In this document: one piece after another, positions 54,497-62,870 of the stretch | How the letters are laid out: each line of letters begins with the position of its first letter | Position numbering within the stretch: the first letter of the stretch is position 1 | Origin: Pseudomaricurvus sp965656525 | GTDB lineage: Bacteria > Pseudomonadota > Gammaproteobacteria > Pseudomonadales > Cellvibrionaceae | Direction: 5' to 3' | NCBI GenBank assembly: GCA_965656525.1 | Contig: CBFHKY010000010.1 | Span: 69,061 to 133,060 of the forward strand | Length of the DNA: 64,000 bases | Notes under the pieces: generated by a model | Databases searched by the model: none | Told to the model about the DNA's origin: nothing | Seen by the model: only the letters and a program-made list of their open reading frames with translations | Made by a program: the position numbers and the translations under genes

Positions 54497-55746
54497 CTGA
54501 GATTGAGAAGGGTAAGTAAGACGTTAGCGCTCACACACCACAATACGACCCACAACGGCGACAATCGCCATAACGTCAGCATGGCAAAGCCCACCAAAAC
54601 AATCAGCAAGTCCAAAACTGACACCACGCCCGAGGTCAATATAGGATCGTACAGGGCAGCAGCCAATAGTCCGACCACAACAGCGCTCACGCCGGCAATA
54701 CCATTCACCGCATGAACGTTATGAGAAACCTGCCGCCACAAAGGCAACACGGCCATCAACAAAAGAAACCCCGGTAAAAACATACACAGCAAAGCCACTG
54801 CAGCCCCTGCCCCACTGCTGTACTCCGTCGGAATCAAAGCGCCAAGGTAGGCCGAAAACGCAAACATAGGGCCCGGTATCGCTTGTGATGCACCATACCC
54901 AGCAAGGAAAGTTTCTTCTGACACCCAGCCAGAGGTCACTACTGATTCTTCTAATAAAGGCAATACGACGTGGCCACCACCAAATACCAACGCCCCTGCG
55001 CGATAAAAGGTGTCCGCAATTTGGTAAAGAGCATCATTGACTGGGGCGAGTGAGAGCAACCCCCACGCGCACACAAACATCGCCGCAATAACAATGCCTA
55101 CTCGTGGGCCATACCCCACAGAAATCGGGGCGCCATCTTCTGAGCGGTAGCCGCTGGGTGTATCACGACCCCATAACACCCCAGCCATAGCACCCATAAT
55201 GACAACGGCCAGCTGTACCCAAACAGAGCCCACCAAGACCACGACAACCGCGGCGATAATCGCCAGCAAGCGTCGCAACCCATCGGTACAGAGTTTTCTC
55301 CACATTCCCAAAACTGCATCAGCCACCACCGCACAAGCAACTAACTTTAAGCCTTGTATCACCGCGACTCCCATAGAGCTAGACAAAAGATGCAAGACCG
55401 AAGCAAAGCCAATAAGCAACAACACAGAAGGTAAGGTAAACGCCAAAAAAGCGGCAAGGGCACCCATTAAACCTGCGCGCTGATAACCCAAAGAAAACCC
55501 GAGCTGACTACTGGCTGGGCCAGGCAGAAACTGGCAAATCGCCAACAGTTGACTGAACTGACTGGGGCTAACCCAGCCTTGTCGAGTCACCAATTCTTTG
55601 TGGAAATACCCAATGTGTGCAACAGGGCCACCGAAAGACGTCAATCCCAGCTTCAAGAAAGTTTTGAACACCTCCAACACATGGCCATTGCGGTTTTCGT
55701 GTGCCCCATGATCAGGTTCGGGTTGCCAGAATTTCACATCAGCCAT
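54493..55746 (-). CDS. chrA: Chromate transporter ChrA
   Basis: The 417-residue membrane protein has two CHR domains: the first with LKLGLTSFGGPVAHIGYFHKELV and LLAICQFLPGPASSQLG, the second with AGALVFGGGHVVLPLLEE and GYGASQAIPGPMFAFSAYLG. It exports chromate or a related anion. ATG 55746 was preferred to the upstream start at 55827 because GAGAGAC precedes it and the family begins near there. A 13-nt palindrome GCTAAACTTTAGC lies at 55870-55882, about 125 nt upstream. It is not linked to other metal genes. Confidence 0.93.
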   Translation of the reverse strand: MADVKFWQPEPDHGAHENRNGHVLEVFKTFLKLGLTSFGGPVAHIGYFHKELVTRQGWVSPSQFSQLLAICQFLPGPASSQLGFSLGYQRAGLMGALAAFLAFTLPSVLLLIGFASVLHLLSSSMGVAVIQGLKLVACAVVADAVLGMWRKLCTDGLRRLLAIIAAVVVVLVGSVWVQLAVVIMGAMAGVLWGRDTPSGYRSEDGAPISVGYGPRVGIVIAAMFVCAWGLLSLAPVNDALYQIADTFYRAGALVFGGGHVVLPLLEESVVTSGWVSEETFLAGYGASQAIPGPMFAFSAYLGALIPTEYSSGAGAAVALLCMFLPGFLLLMAVLPLWRQVSHNVHAVNGIAGVSAVVVGLLAAALYDPILTSGVVSVLDLLIVLVGFAMLTLWRLSPLWVVLWCVSANVLLTLLNLS

Positions 55747-55910
55747 TGGTATTAGTCTCTCTGGTGATTTTAGAAAAGTGTGTATGTTACACCGAACTGT
55801 ATGACATGTTATCAACACGCCCGCCAAGTACAGCCTACTACGAGCTAGACCTGCCTAAAAACTTGCTCCGCTAAACTTTAGCCTTCATCTCAACACAAAC
55901 AACTGACATA

Positions 55911-55943
55911 AAAAAACGCCAACAGGAAACCTGTTAGCGTTTT
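55911..55943 (-). terminator. Intrinsic terminator of rhlE
   Basis: On the minus strand AACGCTAACAGG pairs with CCTGTTGGCGTT (one wobble) around a TTT loop, followed by a T-run. It lies 40 nt past the rhlE stop. T-runs on both sides suggest it may also stop plus-strand transcripts. Confidence 0.9.
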
Positions 55944-55982
55944 GAGATAAAGCGACAAGCCGACGTAAAACGCCTTTATGAC

Positions 55983-57356
55983 TTAAGCATTACCCGCTGG
56001 TTTTGCTCGGCGACGACCGCCGCTGCCACTTGGACGACTGCCTCGCGCTGCATCACCGCCGCCATTAGAGCGTGCACTCGGTCCGCCTCGGCCTCGCCCA
56101 CTGCGCTGACCGTCGCGGCCATTGGCGTGAGAACTCCCAGCAGGAGAACCGCCACCGGCTTGTGGTTTTTTCGGTCTTTTAGGTTTGGGTTTTAACTGGC
56201 TAGGGCTAAATTCCGGTAAGGGGTGTACCGGCTCAAAACCTTCAATGATTTGTCTGGGTATAGGTTGCTGGGTCAATCGCTCAATATCCAGCAGCTGCTT
56301 ACTTTCATCGGCAGACACTAAGGACCACGCTTGACCACTGGCACCTGCACGACCTGTACGCCCGATACGATGTACGTAATCTTCTGGCACATTGGGTAGG
56401 TCAACGTTGATCACATAGGGCAGCTGATCAATATCAATACCCCGTGCAGCGATGTCGGTTGCCACCAAAACCTGTATTTTGTTTTGTTTAAAATCCGCCA
56501 GCGCTTTCGTACGCGCATTTTGGCTTTTATTACCATGAATCGCCGCCGCCGAGACACCCGCAGCTTCTAACTGTTTGGCCAATCGGTTAGCGCCGTGCTT
56601 GGTGCGGCTAAACACCAACACCTGATGCCAGTTGTTGGTTTTGATTAAATGAATCAGGGCCCGTGGCTTGGCACTTTTGTCCACGGGGCACAATGTTTGT
56701 TCCACCCGTTCAACGGTGGTATTACGCGGGCTAATATCAATTTCTAACGGGTCATGCACTAGACCTTTCGCCAACGTTCGAATCTCGTCAGAAAAAGTGG
56801 CAGAAAATAACAAGTTCTGACGCTTAGCCGGCAACAATTTTAGAATACGCTTGATGTCATGGATAAAACCCATGTCTAACATGCGATCCGCTTCATCCAG
56901 AACCAGAATTTCTAACTGGCTGAATTTCACTGCATTCTGGCTGTACAAGTCCAACAATCGACCCGGTGTAGCCACCAACACATCGACACCACGACGCAGC
57001 GCTTTCATTTGTGGGTTAATGCTCACACCACCAAATACGATGGTGGAATGCAATGGCAGGTTCTTACCGTAGTCGGTCACACTTTCAGCCACTTGCGCCG
57101 CCAGCTCACGAGTGGGCGTTAATACCAGCGCACGAACTTGGTTAGGTGAAACTTTTGGGCCATCTTTAAGTCGCTGCAACATCGGCAAGGTAAAGCCAGC
57201 CGTTTTGCCGGTACCCGTTTGTGCCGCAGCCATAACATCGCGCCCTGCCAAAACAGCAGGAATCGCCTGCTCTTGAATGGGCGATGGTGTTTCGTATCCT
57301 TGCGCGGTAACGGCATCAAGCAGCTCACGACAAAGAGGTAGTTCTGAAAAAAGCAT
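55983..57356 (-). CDS. rhlE: DEAD-box ATP-dependent RNA helicase RhlE
   Basis: The 457-residue protein has a Q motif (PSPIQEQAIPAVLAG), Walker A AAQTGTGKT, PTRELA, TPGRLLD, DEAD in VLDEADRML, SAT in FSATFSD, and ARGIDI and HRIGRTGRAG in domain 2. The C-terminal 75 residues are Lys/Pro- then Gly/Arg/Ser-rich, a likely RNA-binding tail. It acts in ribosome assembly and RNA decay, often in cold. ATG 57356 (MLFSELPL) fits the family; TTG 57368 is four codons earlier. The 5' leader carries two strong hairpins (57375-57445), unusual for a housekeeping gene. Confidence 0.95.
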   Translation of the reverse strand: MLFSELPLCRELLDAVTAQGYETPSPIQEQAIPAVLAGRDVMAAAQTGTGKTAGFTLPMLQRLKDGPKVSPNQVRALVLTPTRELAAQVAESVTDYGKNLPLHSTIVFGGVSINPQMKALRRGVDVLVATPGRLLDLYSQNAVKFSQLEILVLDEADRMLDMGFIHDIKRILKLLPAKRQNLLFSATFSDEIRTLAKGLVHDPLEIDISPRNTTVERVEQTLCPVDKSAKPRALIHLIKTNNWHQVLVFSRTKHGANRLAKQLEAAGVSAAAIHGNKSQNARTKALADFKQNKIQVLVATDIAARGIDIDQLPYVINVDLPNVPEDYVHRIGRTGRAGASGQAWSLVSADESKQLLDIERLTQQPIPRQIIEGFEPVHPLPEFSPSQLKPKPKRPKKPQAGGGSPAGSSHANGRDGQRSGRGRGGPSARSNGGGDAARGSRPSGSGGRRRAKPAGNA

Positions 57357-57374
57357 AGGGTTATCCAATTAATG

Positions 57375-57445
57375 CTATTGGCTATATGACCAATAGAGAA
57401 CACCGCGATGAACGATTTGCCACTGGCAAGCTGTTCATCGCGGTG
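57375..57445 (-). promoter_or_regulatory. Two large stem-loops in the ybiT-rhlE spacer (rhlE leader)
   Basis: A perfect 13-bp stem CACCGCGATGAAC/GTTCATCGCGGTG (57401-57413 and 57433-57445) encloses a 3x3 internal loop and the inner palindrome TTGCCACTGGCAA. Four bases on, CTATTGG/CCAATAG (57375-57396) forms a second hairpin ending 18 nt before the rhlE ATG. The T-run lies on the ybiT side of the big hairpin, i.e. before it in the minus-strand RNA, so it is not a normal intrinsic terminator for ybiT. RNA-structure control of rhlE or ybiT 3'-end protection are possible roles. Confidence 0.6.
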
Positions 57446-57479
57446 CAAAAAATAAGTAATTTTTAGAATCGCTGGCGAA

Positions 57480-59075
57480 TCAGGCCATCAATTCTTTGTG
57501 GGCTAGGTATTCATCGTAAGTGCCCTGAAAGTCGATCAGCTGGCCATCGTGAATATCAATAATGCGATTCGCCAAAGAAGACACAAACTCTCGGTCGTGA
57601 CTGACAAAAATCAAAGTGCCGTCGTAATGTTCCAGTGCCATGTTCAACGCTTCGATGGACTCCATATCCAAGTGGTTGGTCGGTTCATCCATCAACATCA
57701 CATTGCAATCCATCATCATCAACTTACCAAACAACAGACGATTTTTTTCACCACCGGAACAGACAGCGACTTTTTTGTTAAAGCTATCCGCGGAAAACAA
57801 CAAGCGCCCCAGTGTGGCCCGCACAATTTGATCGTCGTGGTTGGGTTTACGCCACTGGCTCATCCAATCAAAAAGGGTCATGTCGATGTCGAAATCGGCG
57901 GTACTGTCCTGCGGACAATAGCCTAATGTGGCGTTTTCCGCCCACTTAATCACGCCTCCTTTAGGCGTCAGCTCATCCACTAAACAGCGAATCAGCGTGG
58001 TTTTGCCTGCGCCATTTTCACCAATAATGGCCAGTCGGCTGCCTGCATCCAGCAATAAGTTGCCTTTGCTGAACAACGGGCCTTCATCAAAACCGTGTGT
58101 CAGGTTTTCTAACGTAAGTGCTTGGCGATGCAGTTTTTTGTCTTGCTTAAAGCGAATGTAAGGGGAAACACGGCTGGAAGGCTTAATGTCGTCTAGCTTA
58201 ATTTTTTCCAGCTGCTTCGCACGCGAAGTCGCCTGTTTGGCTTTCGAGGCATTGGCCGAGAAGCGGCTCACAAACTGTTGCAAGTCAGCAATCTGGGCAG
58301 ATTTTTTGGCATTTTCGGACTGTAAACGTTCACGTGCCTGAATCGAAGCGGTCATGAAGTCATCGTAGTTACCAGGGTAAATACGCAATTCGCCGTAATC
58401 GATATCGGCCATGTGTGTACACACAGAGTTTAAAAAGTGGCGATCGTGCGAGATGATGACCATGGTGCTTTTCAGTGTGTTAAGCACCCCTTCCAACCAT
58501 TGAATGGTGGCGATATCCAAGTTGTTTGTTGGTTCGTCCAACAACAAAATATCGGGTTCGGAAAACAAAGCCTGCGCTAAGAGTACTCGCAACTTCTTGC
58601 CCGGAGGCACTTCGCTCATGGGGCCAAAATGCAAATCCAGCTCAATGCCGGCACCTTGTAGAATTTCACCCGCACGACTTTCGGCACTGTAACCGTCCAT
58701 TTCGGCAAATTGTACTTCTAGTTCGGCTACTTTCATGCCGTCTTCTTCGGACATTTCGGGCAGCGAATAAATGCGCTCACGCTCTTGCTTTAGAGCCCAC
58801 AGCTCATTGTGCCCCATGATCACCGTATCGATCACAGAGTATTGCTCAAAAGCGAACTGATCCTGGCTCAACTTGCCCACTCGCTCATTTGGAGTGATGC
58901 TCACATTACCGGCACTGGGGACTAAAGAGCCATCCAGAATTTTCATAAAGGTGGATTTACCACAACCGTTGGCGCCGATCAGGCCATAACGATTGCCGTT
59001 ACCGAATTTGACTGAAATATTTTCGAACAGAGGTTTAGCACCAAATTGCATGGTGATATTAGCGGTCGTAATCAA
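57480..59075 (-). CDS. ybiT: ABC-F family ATPase YbiT
   Basis: The 531-residue protein aligns throughout with E. coli YbiT (TANITMQFGAKPLFENISVKFGNGNRYGLIGANG). NBD1 Walker A is GANGCGKST, NBD2 Walker A GENGAGKTT, and DEPTNNLD/DEPTNHLD are the Walker B ends. The NBD1 signature is degenerate (EVPPGKKLR), as in E. coli, while NBD2 has CSGGEKNR. ABC-F proteins bind the ribosomal E site and adjust translation. TTG 59075 is the start, with AGGA 7 nt upstream. Three abutting hairpins precede it. Confidence 0.93.
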   Translation of the reverse strand: MITTANITMQFGAKPLFENISVKFGNGNRYGLIGANGCGKSTFMKILDGSLVPSAGNVSITPNERVGKLSQDQFAFEQYSVIDTVIMGHNELWALKQERERIYSLPEMSEEDGMKVAELEVQFAEMDGYSAESRAGEILQGAGIELDLHFGPMSEVPPGKKLRVLLAQALFSEPDILLLDEPTNNLDIATIQWLEGVLNTLKSTMVIISHDRHFLNSVCTHMADIDYGELRIYPGNYDDFMTASIQARERLQSENAKKSAQIADLQQFVSRFSANASKAKQATSRAKQLEKIKLDDIKPSSRVSPYIRFKQDKKLHRQALTLENLTHGFDEGPLFSKGNLLLDAGSRLAIIGENGAGKTTLIRCLVDELTPKGGVIKWAENATLGYCPQDSTADFDIDMTLFDWMSQWRKPNHDDQIVRATLGRLLFSADSFNKKVAVCSGGEKNRLLFGKLMMMDCNVMLMDEPTNHLDMESIEALNMALEHYDGTLIFVSHDREFVSSLANRIIDIHDGQLIDFQGTYDEYLAHKELMA

Positions 59076-59098
59076 GGGTACATCCTAAAACATAATAA

Positions 59099-59166
59099 AT
59101 GGGGGGCGGGAGCCCCATCGCCACAGTTTGGCGGAAGAGCTCGGGTAATGCACAAGGGCATTACCC
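59099..59166 (-). promoter_or_regulatory. Structured leader of ybiT: three consecutive hairpins
   Basis: In minus-strand order: GGGTAATGC/GCATTACCC (59143-59166, perfect 9 bp), CGCCA/TGGCG (59119-59133, perfect 5 bp), and ATGGGGC/GCCCCCCAT (59099-59118). The last ends 23 nt before the TTG start. A TATAGT -10-like hexamer at 59179-59184 would begin the RNA just before the first hairpin. A 7-bp inverted repeat GCACAAG/CTTGTGC (59196-59220) lies over the -35 area. The leader would be nearly all stem-loop. Confidence 0.55.
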
Positions 59167-59292
59167 CAAAGGAGTGGCACTATAGAGATCTGAGCGCACA
59201 AGATCGAGCAAAACTTGTGCAAACTCCCCTTTTTCGGCGTTTAAGGGGGAAATTTGTTACTAAAAAGGAAAATAGAGCGTAAAACCGCAGGA

Positions 59293-59814
59293 TTAGCCTC
59301 GTAGCATATGCCGAATCAATGGCACCTTATACTTAGCCTGAATCACCAGAACCGCGGCGATATGTCCAACCACAGCGACCATAACCGCATCCGCCGACCA
59401 CGCATGCAGGTTTTGCACCCAGTCTTCCCCCCAAAAGGCGTCCAGTTCTTGCATCCAGCCGCTGATGCCGGTGACTAACATCATGCTCAGCAAAAACATC
59501 ACCATCAAACCCGCTATCGGATTGTGGCGACGCTGATCTTGGTGCTCTCGCTGCAACGCCGTGAAGTGAATATAAGCGTACTTAAGGCGGGACGGCGTAG
59601 GGAAAAAGTCACGAAAACGGGCGTTCAATGGCCCCCAAAATCCGTATAAAATACGTACAGTCAGCACCGCCAACAGACCATAACCTACCCACTCATGTGC
59701 GTCGTCGCCCTCTTCTAGCCACCAGTAATTGACCAGAAACGCACCTGCCATCAGCCAATGACCAATACGAATCAACAAAGACCACTGACCATAGGCTCCA
59801 GTATCCACACTCAT
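59293..59814 (-). CDS. Cytochrome b561-type membrane protein
   Basis: The 173-residue protein has four membrane helices and His residues placed as b-heme ligands: H19 (RIGHWLMAG), H40 (DAHEWVGYG), H137 (NLHAWSADA) and H151 (VVGHIAAV). It should carry electrons across the inner membrane between quinol and a periplasmic partner. ATG 59814 lies 2 nt after the PepSY gene stop, so the two form one operon under the Fur-like box at 60163. Confidence 0.9.
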   Translation of the reverse strand: MSVDTGAYGQWSLLIRIGHWLMAGAFLVNYWWLEEGDDAHEWVGYGLLAVLTVRILYGFWGPLNARFRDFFPTPSRLKYAYIHFTALQREHQDQRRHNPIAGLMVMFLLSMMLVTGISGWMQELDAFWGEDWVQNLHAWSADAVMVAVVGHIAAVLVIQAKYKVPLIRHMLRG

Positions 59815-59816
59815 GA

Positions 59817-60101
59817 TCAGTCTTTCAGCTTAACAATCGCACCGGTTTTGGTATCGAAATAAACCTCCAGCCTAACGAATTCTGTTTTATCTTCGTTTAA
59901 ACCCCAGCCATAAATTTCATAACAATCACCAGATCGCTGAAATTTTTTGATAGCAAAACCGTATTCATTCACAATCTTTTTTTGCATATCCAAAACGTGC
60001 AGCTGTTCACTTTCAGGGTGCTCTGTGCAATCGGCACCTGCAAAAGCATGACCGCTTGCGAACAGTGCCGCACACATCATTAGGTTTATTGGTTTCCACA
60101 T
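59817..60101 (-). CDS. Small periplasmic PepSY domain protein
   Basis: The 94-residue protein has a signal peptide (INLMMCAALFASGHAFA) and a PepSY-like domain ending FVRLEVYFDTKTGAIVKLKD. Two Cys (C25, C58) may form a disulfide. PepSY proteins often occur with cytochrome b561-like or ferric-reductase-like membrane proteins. It is the first gene of a two-gene operon with the cytochrome b561 gene, preceded by a promoter with an embedded Fur-like box. Confidence 0.8.
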   Translation of the reverse strand: MWKPINLMMCAALFASGHAFAGADCTEHPESEQLHVLDMQKKIVNEYGFAIKKFQRSGDCYEIYGWGLNEDKTEFVRLEVYFDTKTGAIVKLKD

Positions 60102-60147
60102 AGCTTTATACCTTATCGATAAAAATGACGCTGTTTAGATGATTGCC

Positions 60148-60177
60148 ACTATACAAGATGGCGATAATTATTATCAA
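60148..60177 (-). promoter_or_regulatory. Sigma-70 promoter with overlapping Fur box
   Basis: GATAATTATTATC (60163-60175) is a perfect 6-1-6 palindrome matching the Fur core. On the minus strand TTGATA (60177-60172) and TATAGT (60153-60148) give a -35/-10 pair with an 18-nt spacer, about 47 nt before the PepSY ATG. Iron repression of the PepSY/cytochrome b pair is therefore likely. Confidence 0.65.
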
Positions 60178-60202
60178 TAGCATTCGCGACTCTTGTGTTT
60201 CA

Positions 60203-62794
60203 TCAACGATTTTCAAGCCGATTGTAATCCAACATGCCGAAACCTATTGGGTCTTGCTTAGCGTAGAGTTGGTGCACTTTGTCGCTGTGGGCCCAGAAAT
60301 CAGGGTGCGTGCGACGAATACCAAAACGCTGCATAAAGTCTTGATAGTCGTCTTCGCTGTTCATGCCCCCAAGCTGTTTAACCATCGCTGGCAGCTGCTC
60401 TGCGGAGACATGCCAGAAGGCTCTTGGGTACGACCCTAAAATGCCAGGCACAACGGTAAGGTCATCTTCTTTGGGAAGGCGGTTGGATTCCTCATCCAAT
60501 AAACTCGAAATATTGCTGTGCGCGTTGTTGCGCAAAACGGTGTACAAGCTCATATCGCCCGAGGGAAGCTGAACACTTAGAACTATCATTTGTGGTAGCA
60601 AGGTAATGGCTGGATAGTTCAGCTGCTCAATTTGATCCAACCACGGCTGCTGGTCGANNNNNNNNNNNNNNNNNNNNNNNNNNNNNNNNNNNNNNNNNNN
60701 NNNNNNNNNNNNNNNNNNNNNNNNNNNNNNNNNNNNNNNNNNNNNNNNNNNNNNNNGAACTATCATTTGTGGTAGCAAGGTAATGGCTGGATAGTTCAGC
60801 TGCTCAATTTGATCCAACCACGGCTGCTGGTCGATTTGATTGCGGAGCGGATCAAAATTCCGGTCAAAAGCGTGGTCAACCACACCCGCCAGCCGCTGCT
60901 TAAGAGCTTCGTAAAGTTCGTGCTGTGGATTATCGGTGAGAAAGGCCATCTCTGTTTGATGCTGAAAACTTTCCCCTTGGGTCGATACAAAGTCTAGGAT
61001 TTCAGGCTTAGCGCCGCGATACCAATTTTGCCAGAGTTTTTGCTGCTCGGCGTCGGGCAATAGGGCCAGAAAGTAGAATTCACTTTCCATCCGTAAAAAG
61101 TCCATATAAAGACGCGTCAGTAATTGGTGGGATACATTACCGTAGACATCGAACCCTGCCACCAACAAATAATGAATGCGCTCCAGAATAGGATAACTGA
61201 CCACCCATGCGGTTTGCGGATCTTGCCCCACTAAACCTTTGACCACCGTTGCAGAATCAAAATGACGAAAGACCGTTAAGGCCGCATTGCGGTTATCGCC
61301 ATCGCCATCCCAGATCAAATCCGTCGTCAATTGTAGCGAGCTACTCTCTAGTAGATCACTGGCGTATTCATAACGTGCAGTCACGTATTCCCTGTGTTGT
61401 TTGGAGTAATGGCGCCATTTGCCTAGTGGGTTCAACGTATTTTCTGCTTCAGCCGGCAGCACCAAGTGATCACTGTTATCGGCAAGAAACTTTGCCGAGC
61501 TGTTTGGGTCTGTCAATTCTGGATCCAAGAATACCACCCAAAAACGATCTCTAATCACGTTTAAAGCCACTTGCCCACGACAGACCGGCCCTTTGATGAA
61601 ACCCGATATAGTGTATTCGGCTTCGGCCAACATAAAGCGATAACGGGACTTCACCGGCAGCTGCTCAAACGCAACAAACGGGTTGCTGGCGATGGAGGCC
61701 TGATAGCTGGGTAACTCCGTCACACGATAATCGTTGTTAAAAAACCACTGCTGCCAATCGGATTGACGTTGATGGTTGAGAGCATATGGCATCCGTGTTT
61801 TCGCCACGGGGATCGCGTGATCCAGCTGCAATCGATAATAGAAATCCGCTGTGCCGGGGTCATCATAAGGGCGTCGAGTTGGGATCACATCAATCGCTTC
61901 GCCCGGCGGGGTATAAGATCGCACCAAACGAAAATAGGGGCTGCTAACGCCCATTTTTTCAGCAGCTTCGTCAAAATAAAGGTGCGCTAAAAACAAATGT
62001 TCATAGATATAACGGCTAACCAATTGGCCTTTCAGCGAATCTTGATTTAAGAATTGCTCCCACTGCGCCACCTTGGTTAGCCAAAAATTCGACAACGATT
62101 TTGGCTCTGGCATCGGCGCGCCACTGGCCAACCAATCCGTTAAAGTTTGCTGTTCCGTACCCGTTAAAGCTGGCAGAGCGTATGGCATACCCCATAAAGG
62201 GTATTGCTGAGCAAAACCCGCGTATTCCTCCGCCGTTGGGCATTGTTGTTCGCGATCCAGCCCTAACGTTAGGCTCTCTGGCAAAATGGCGTTAGCCGGT
62301 AATGGGTTTCTCTGTTTTTGATCCAACAATTGCCACATTACACCTGAATAAAAGTTGGCTGCCGTGGATTGATCTCGCTCATTCAAAACAGGGAAGAAGT
62401 CTTTCTTACGCCAAGCGTCTGTTGTGGTGGCGTCGACAAATAGACGCGAAGGTTCGGCGGGTAAGAGGCGCGTGCCGTGATAAACTTTAGATTTACTCGC
62501 GCCTCGATCAATGCCCTCTGCTGAGGTTAGCTTTAACTGACAAGGCGCATCGTAGCAGCCATGACAAACCACACAGCGGCTTTCTAAAACGTCTTGCGCT
62601 TGCTGATATTGCGACACGATTGACGACAGTTCTGGTATTGAAGTATCCACGTTGCGGCGCTGCACAACAGGTTCACCAAAGCGTGAATTTAAGTCAAAGC
62701 TGGCAAGAATGGCACAACCTGGCAAGAGCCCTATAAGCAACCACGCTTTCCATGACAACAGACGAGGGAGCACGCAACGCAACCGATGCAACAT
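60203..62794 (-). CDS. cti: Fatty acid cis/trans isomerase Cti
   Basis: This periplasmic heme enzyme turns cis-unsaturated membrane fatty acids into trans forms under solvent or heat stress. It has an N-terminal signal/anchor (WLLIGLLPGCAILASF) and a c-type heme motif CVVCH at 74-78 followed by GCYDAPCQLKLTSAEG, typical of Cti. As assembled the reading is 863 codons, including about 99 N and a 78-bp duplication (60580-60657 = 60757-60834). Removing both (177 nt, in frame) gives 804 residues, a normal Cti length. ATG 62794 has AAGGA 6 nt upstream. It is probably a single gene. Confidence 0.93.
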   Translation of the reverse strand: MLHRLRCVLPRLLSWKAWLLIGLLPGCAILASFDLNSRFGEPVVQRRNVDTSIPELSSIVSQYQQAQDVLESRCVVCHGCYDAPCQLKLTSAEGIDRGASKSKVYHGTRLLPAEPSRLFVDATTTDAWRKKDFFPVLNERDQSTAANFYSGVMWQLLDQKQRNPLPANAILPESLTLGLDREQQCPTAEEYAGFAQQYPLWGMPYALPALTGTEQQTLTDWLASGAPMPEPKSLSNFWLTKVAQWEQFLNQDSLKGQLVSRYIYEHLFLAHLYFDEAAEKMGVSSPYFRLVRSYTPPGEAIDVIPTRRPYDDPGTADFYYRLQLDHAIPVAKTRMPYALNHQRQSDWQQWFFNNDYRVTELPSYQASIASNPFVAFEQLPVKSRYRFMLAEAEYTISGFIKGPVCRGQVALNVIRDRFWVVFLDPELTDPNSSAKFLADNSDHLVLPAEAENTLNPLGKWRHYSKQHREYVTARYEYASDLLESSSLQLTTDLIWDGDGDNRNAALTVFRHFDSATVVKGLVGQDPQTAWVVSYPILERIHYLLVAGFDVYGNVSHQLLTRLYMDFLRMESEFYFLALLPDAEQQKLWQNWYRGAKPEILDFVSTQGESFQHQTEMAFLTDNPQHELYEALKQRLAGVVDHAFDRNFDPLRNQIDQQPWLDQIEQLNYPAITLLPQMIVXXXXXXXXXXXXXXXXXXXXXXXXXXXXXXXXXXDQQPWLDQIEQLNYPAITLLPQMIVLSVQLPSGDMSLYTVLRNNAHSNISSLLDEESNRLPKEDDLTVVPGILGSYPRAFWHVSAEQLPAMVKQLGGMNSEDDYQDFMQRFGIRRTHPDFWAHSDKVHQLYAKQDPIGFGMLDYNRLENR
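60580..60657. repeat. Left copy of a 78-bp perfect direct repeat at an assembly gap
   Basis: It is identical to 60757-60834 and separated from it only by the N run. Both copies encode the same Cti segment (LDQIEQLNYPAITLLPQ). This is typical of two contigs that overlap but were scaffolded with a placeholder gap, not of a biological repeat. Confidence 0.9.
60658..60756. other. Assembly gap (about 99 N), probably artefactual
   Basis: The run lies inside cti between two identical 78-bp flanks. If the flanks are merged, the reading frame is kept and no sequence is missing. Confidence 0.93.
60757..60834. repeat. Right copy of the 78-bp direct repeat
   Basis: Identical to 60580-60657. The right copy continues into the upstream part of cti, the left copy into the downstream part. 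Confidence 0.9.
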
Positions 62795-62870
62795 AAAGAT
62801 TCCTTTAAACGGATAAAGCGTAGCGCTCTAATGGTCGCACACAATAACACGACCACAGTCAAAACGGGTG

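Noticed and set aside
59046..59282. Plus-strand 78-codon frame opposite the ybiT leader
   Set aside because: It is composed of the hairpin arms of the leader and has no family resemblance or convincing start.
60203..62794. Internal 25-residue repeat in Cti
   Set aside because: It arises from the duplicated contig ends at the N run, not from a real protein repeat.
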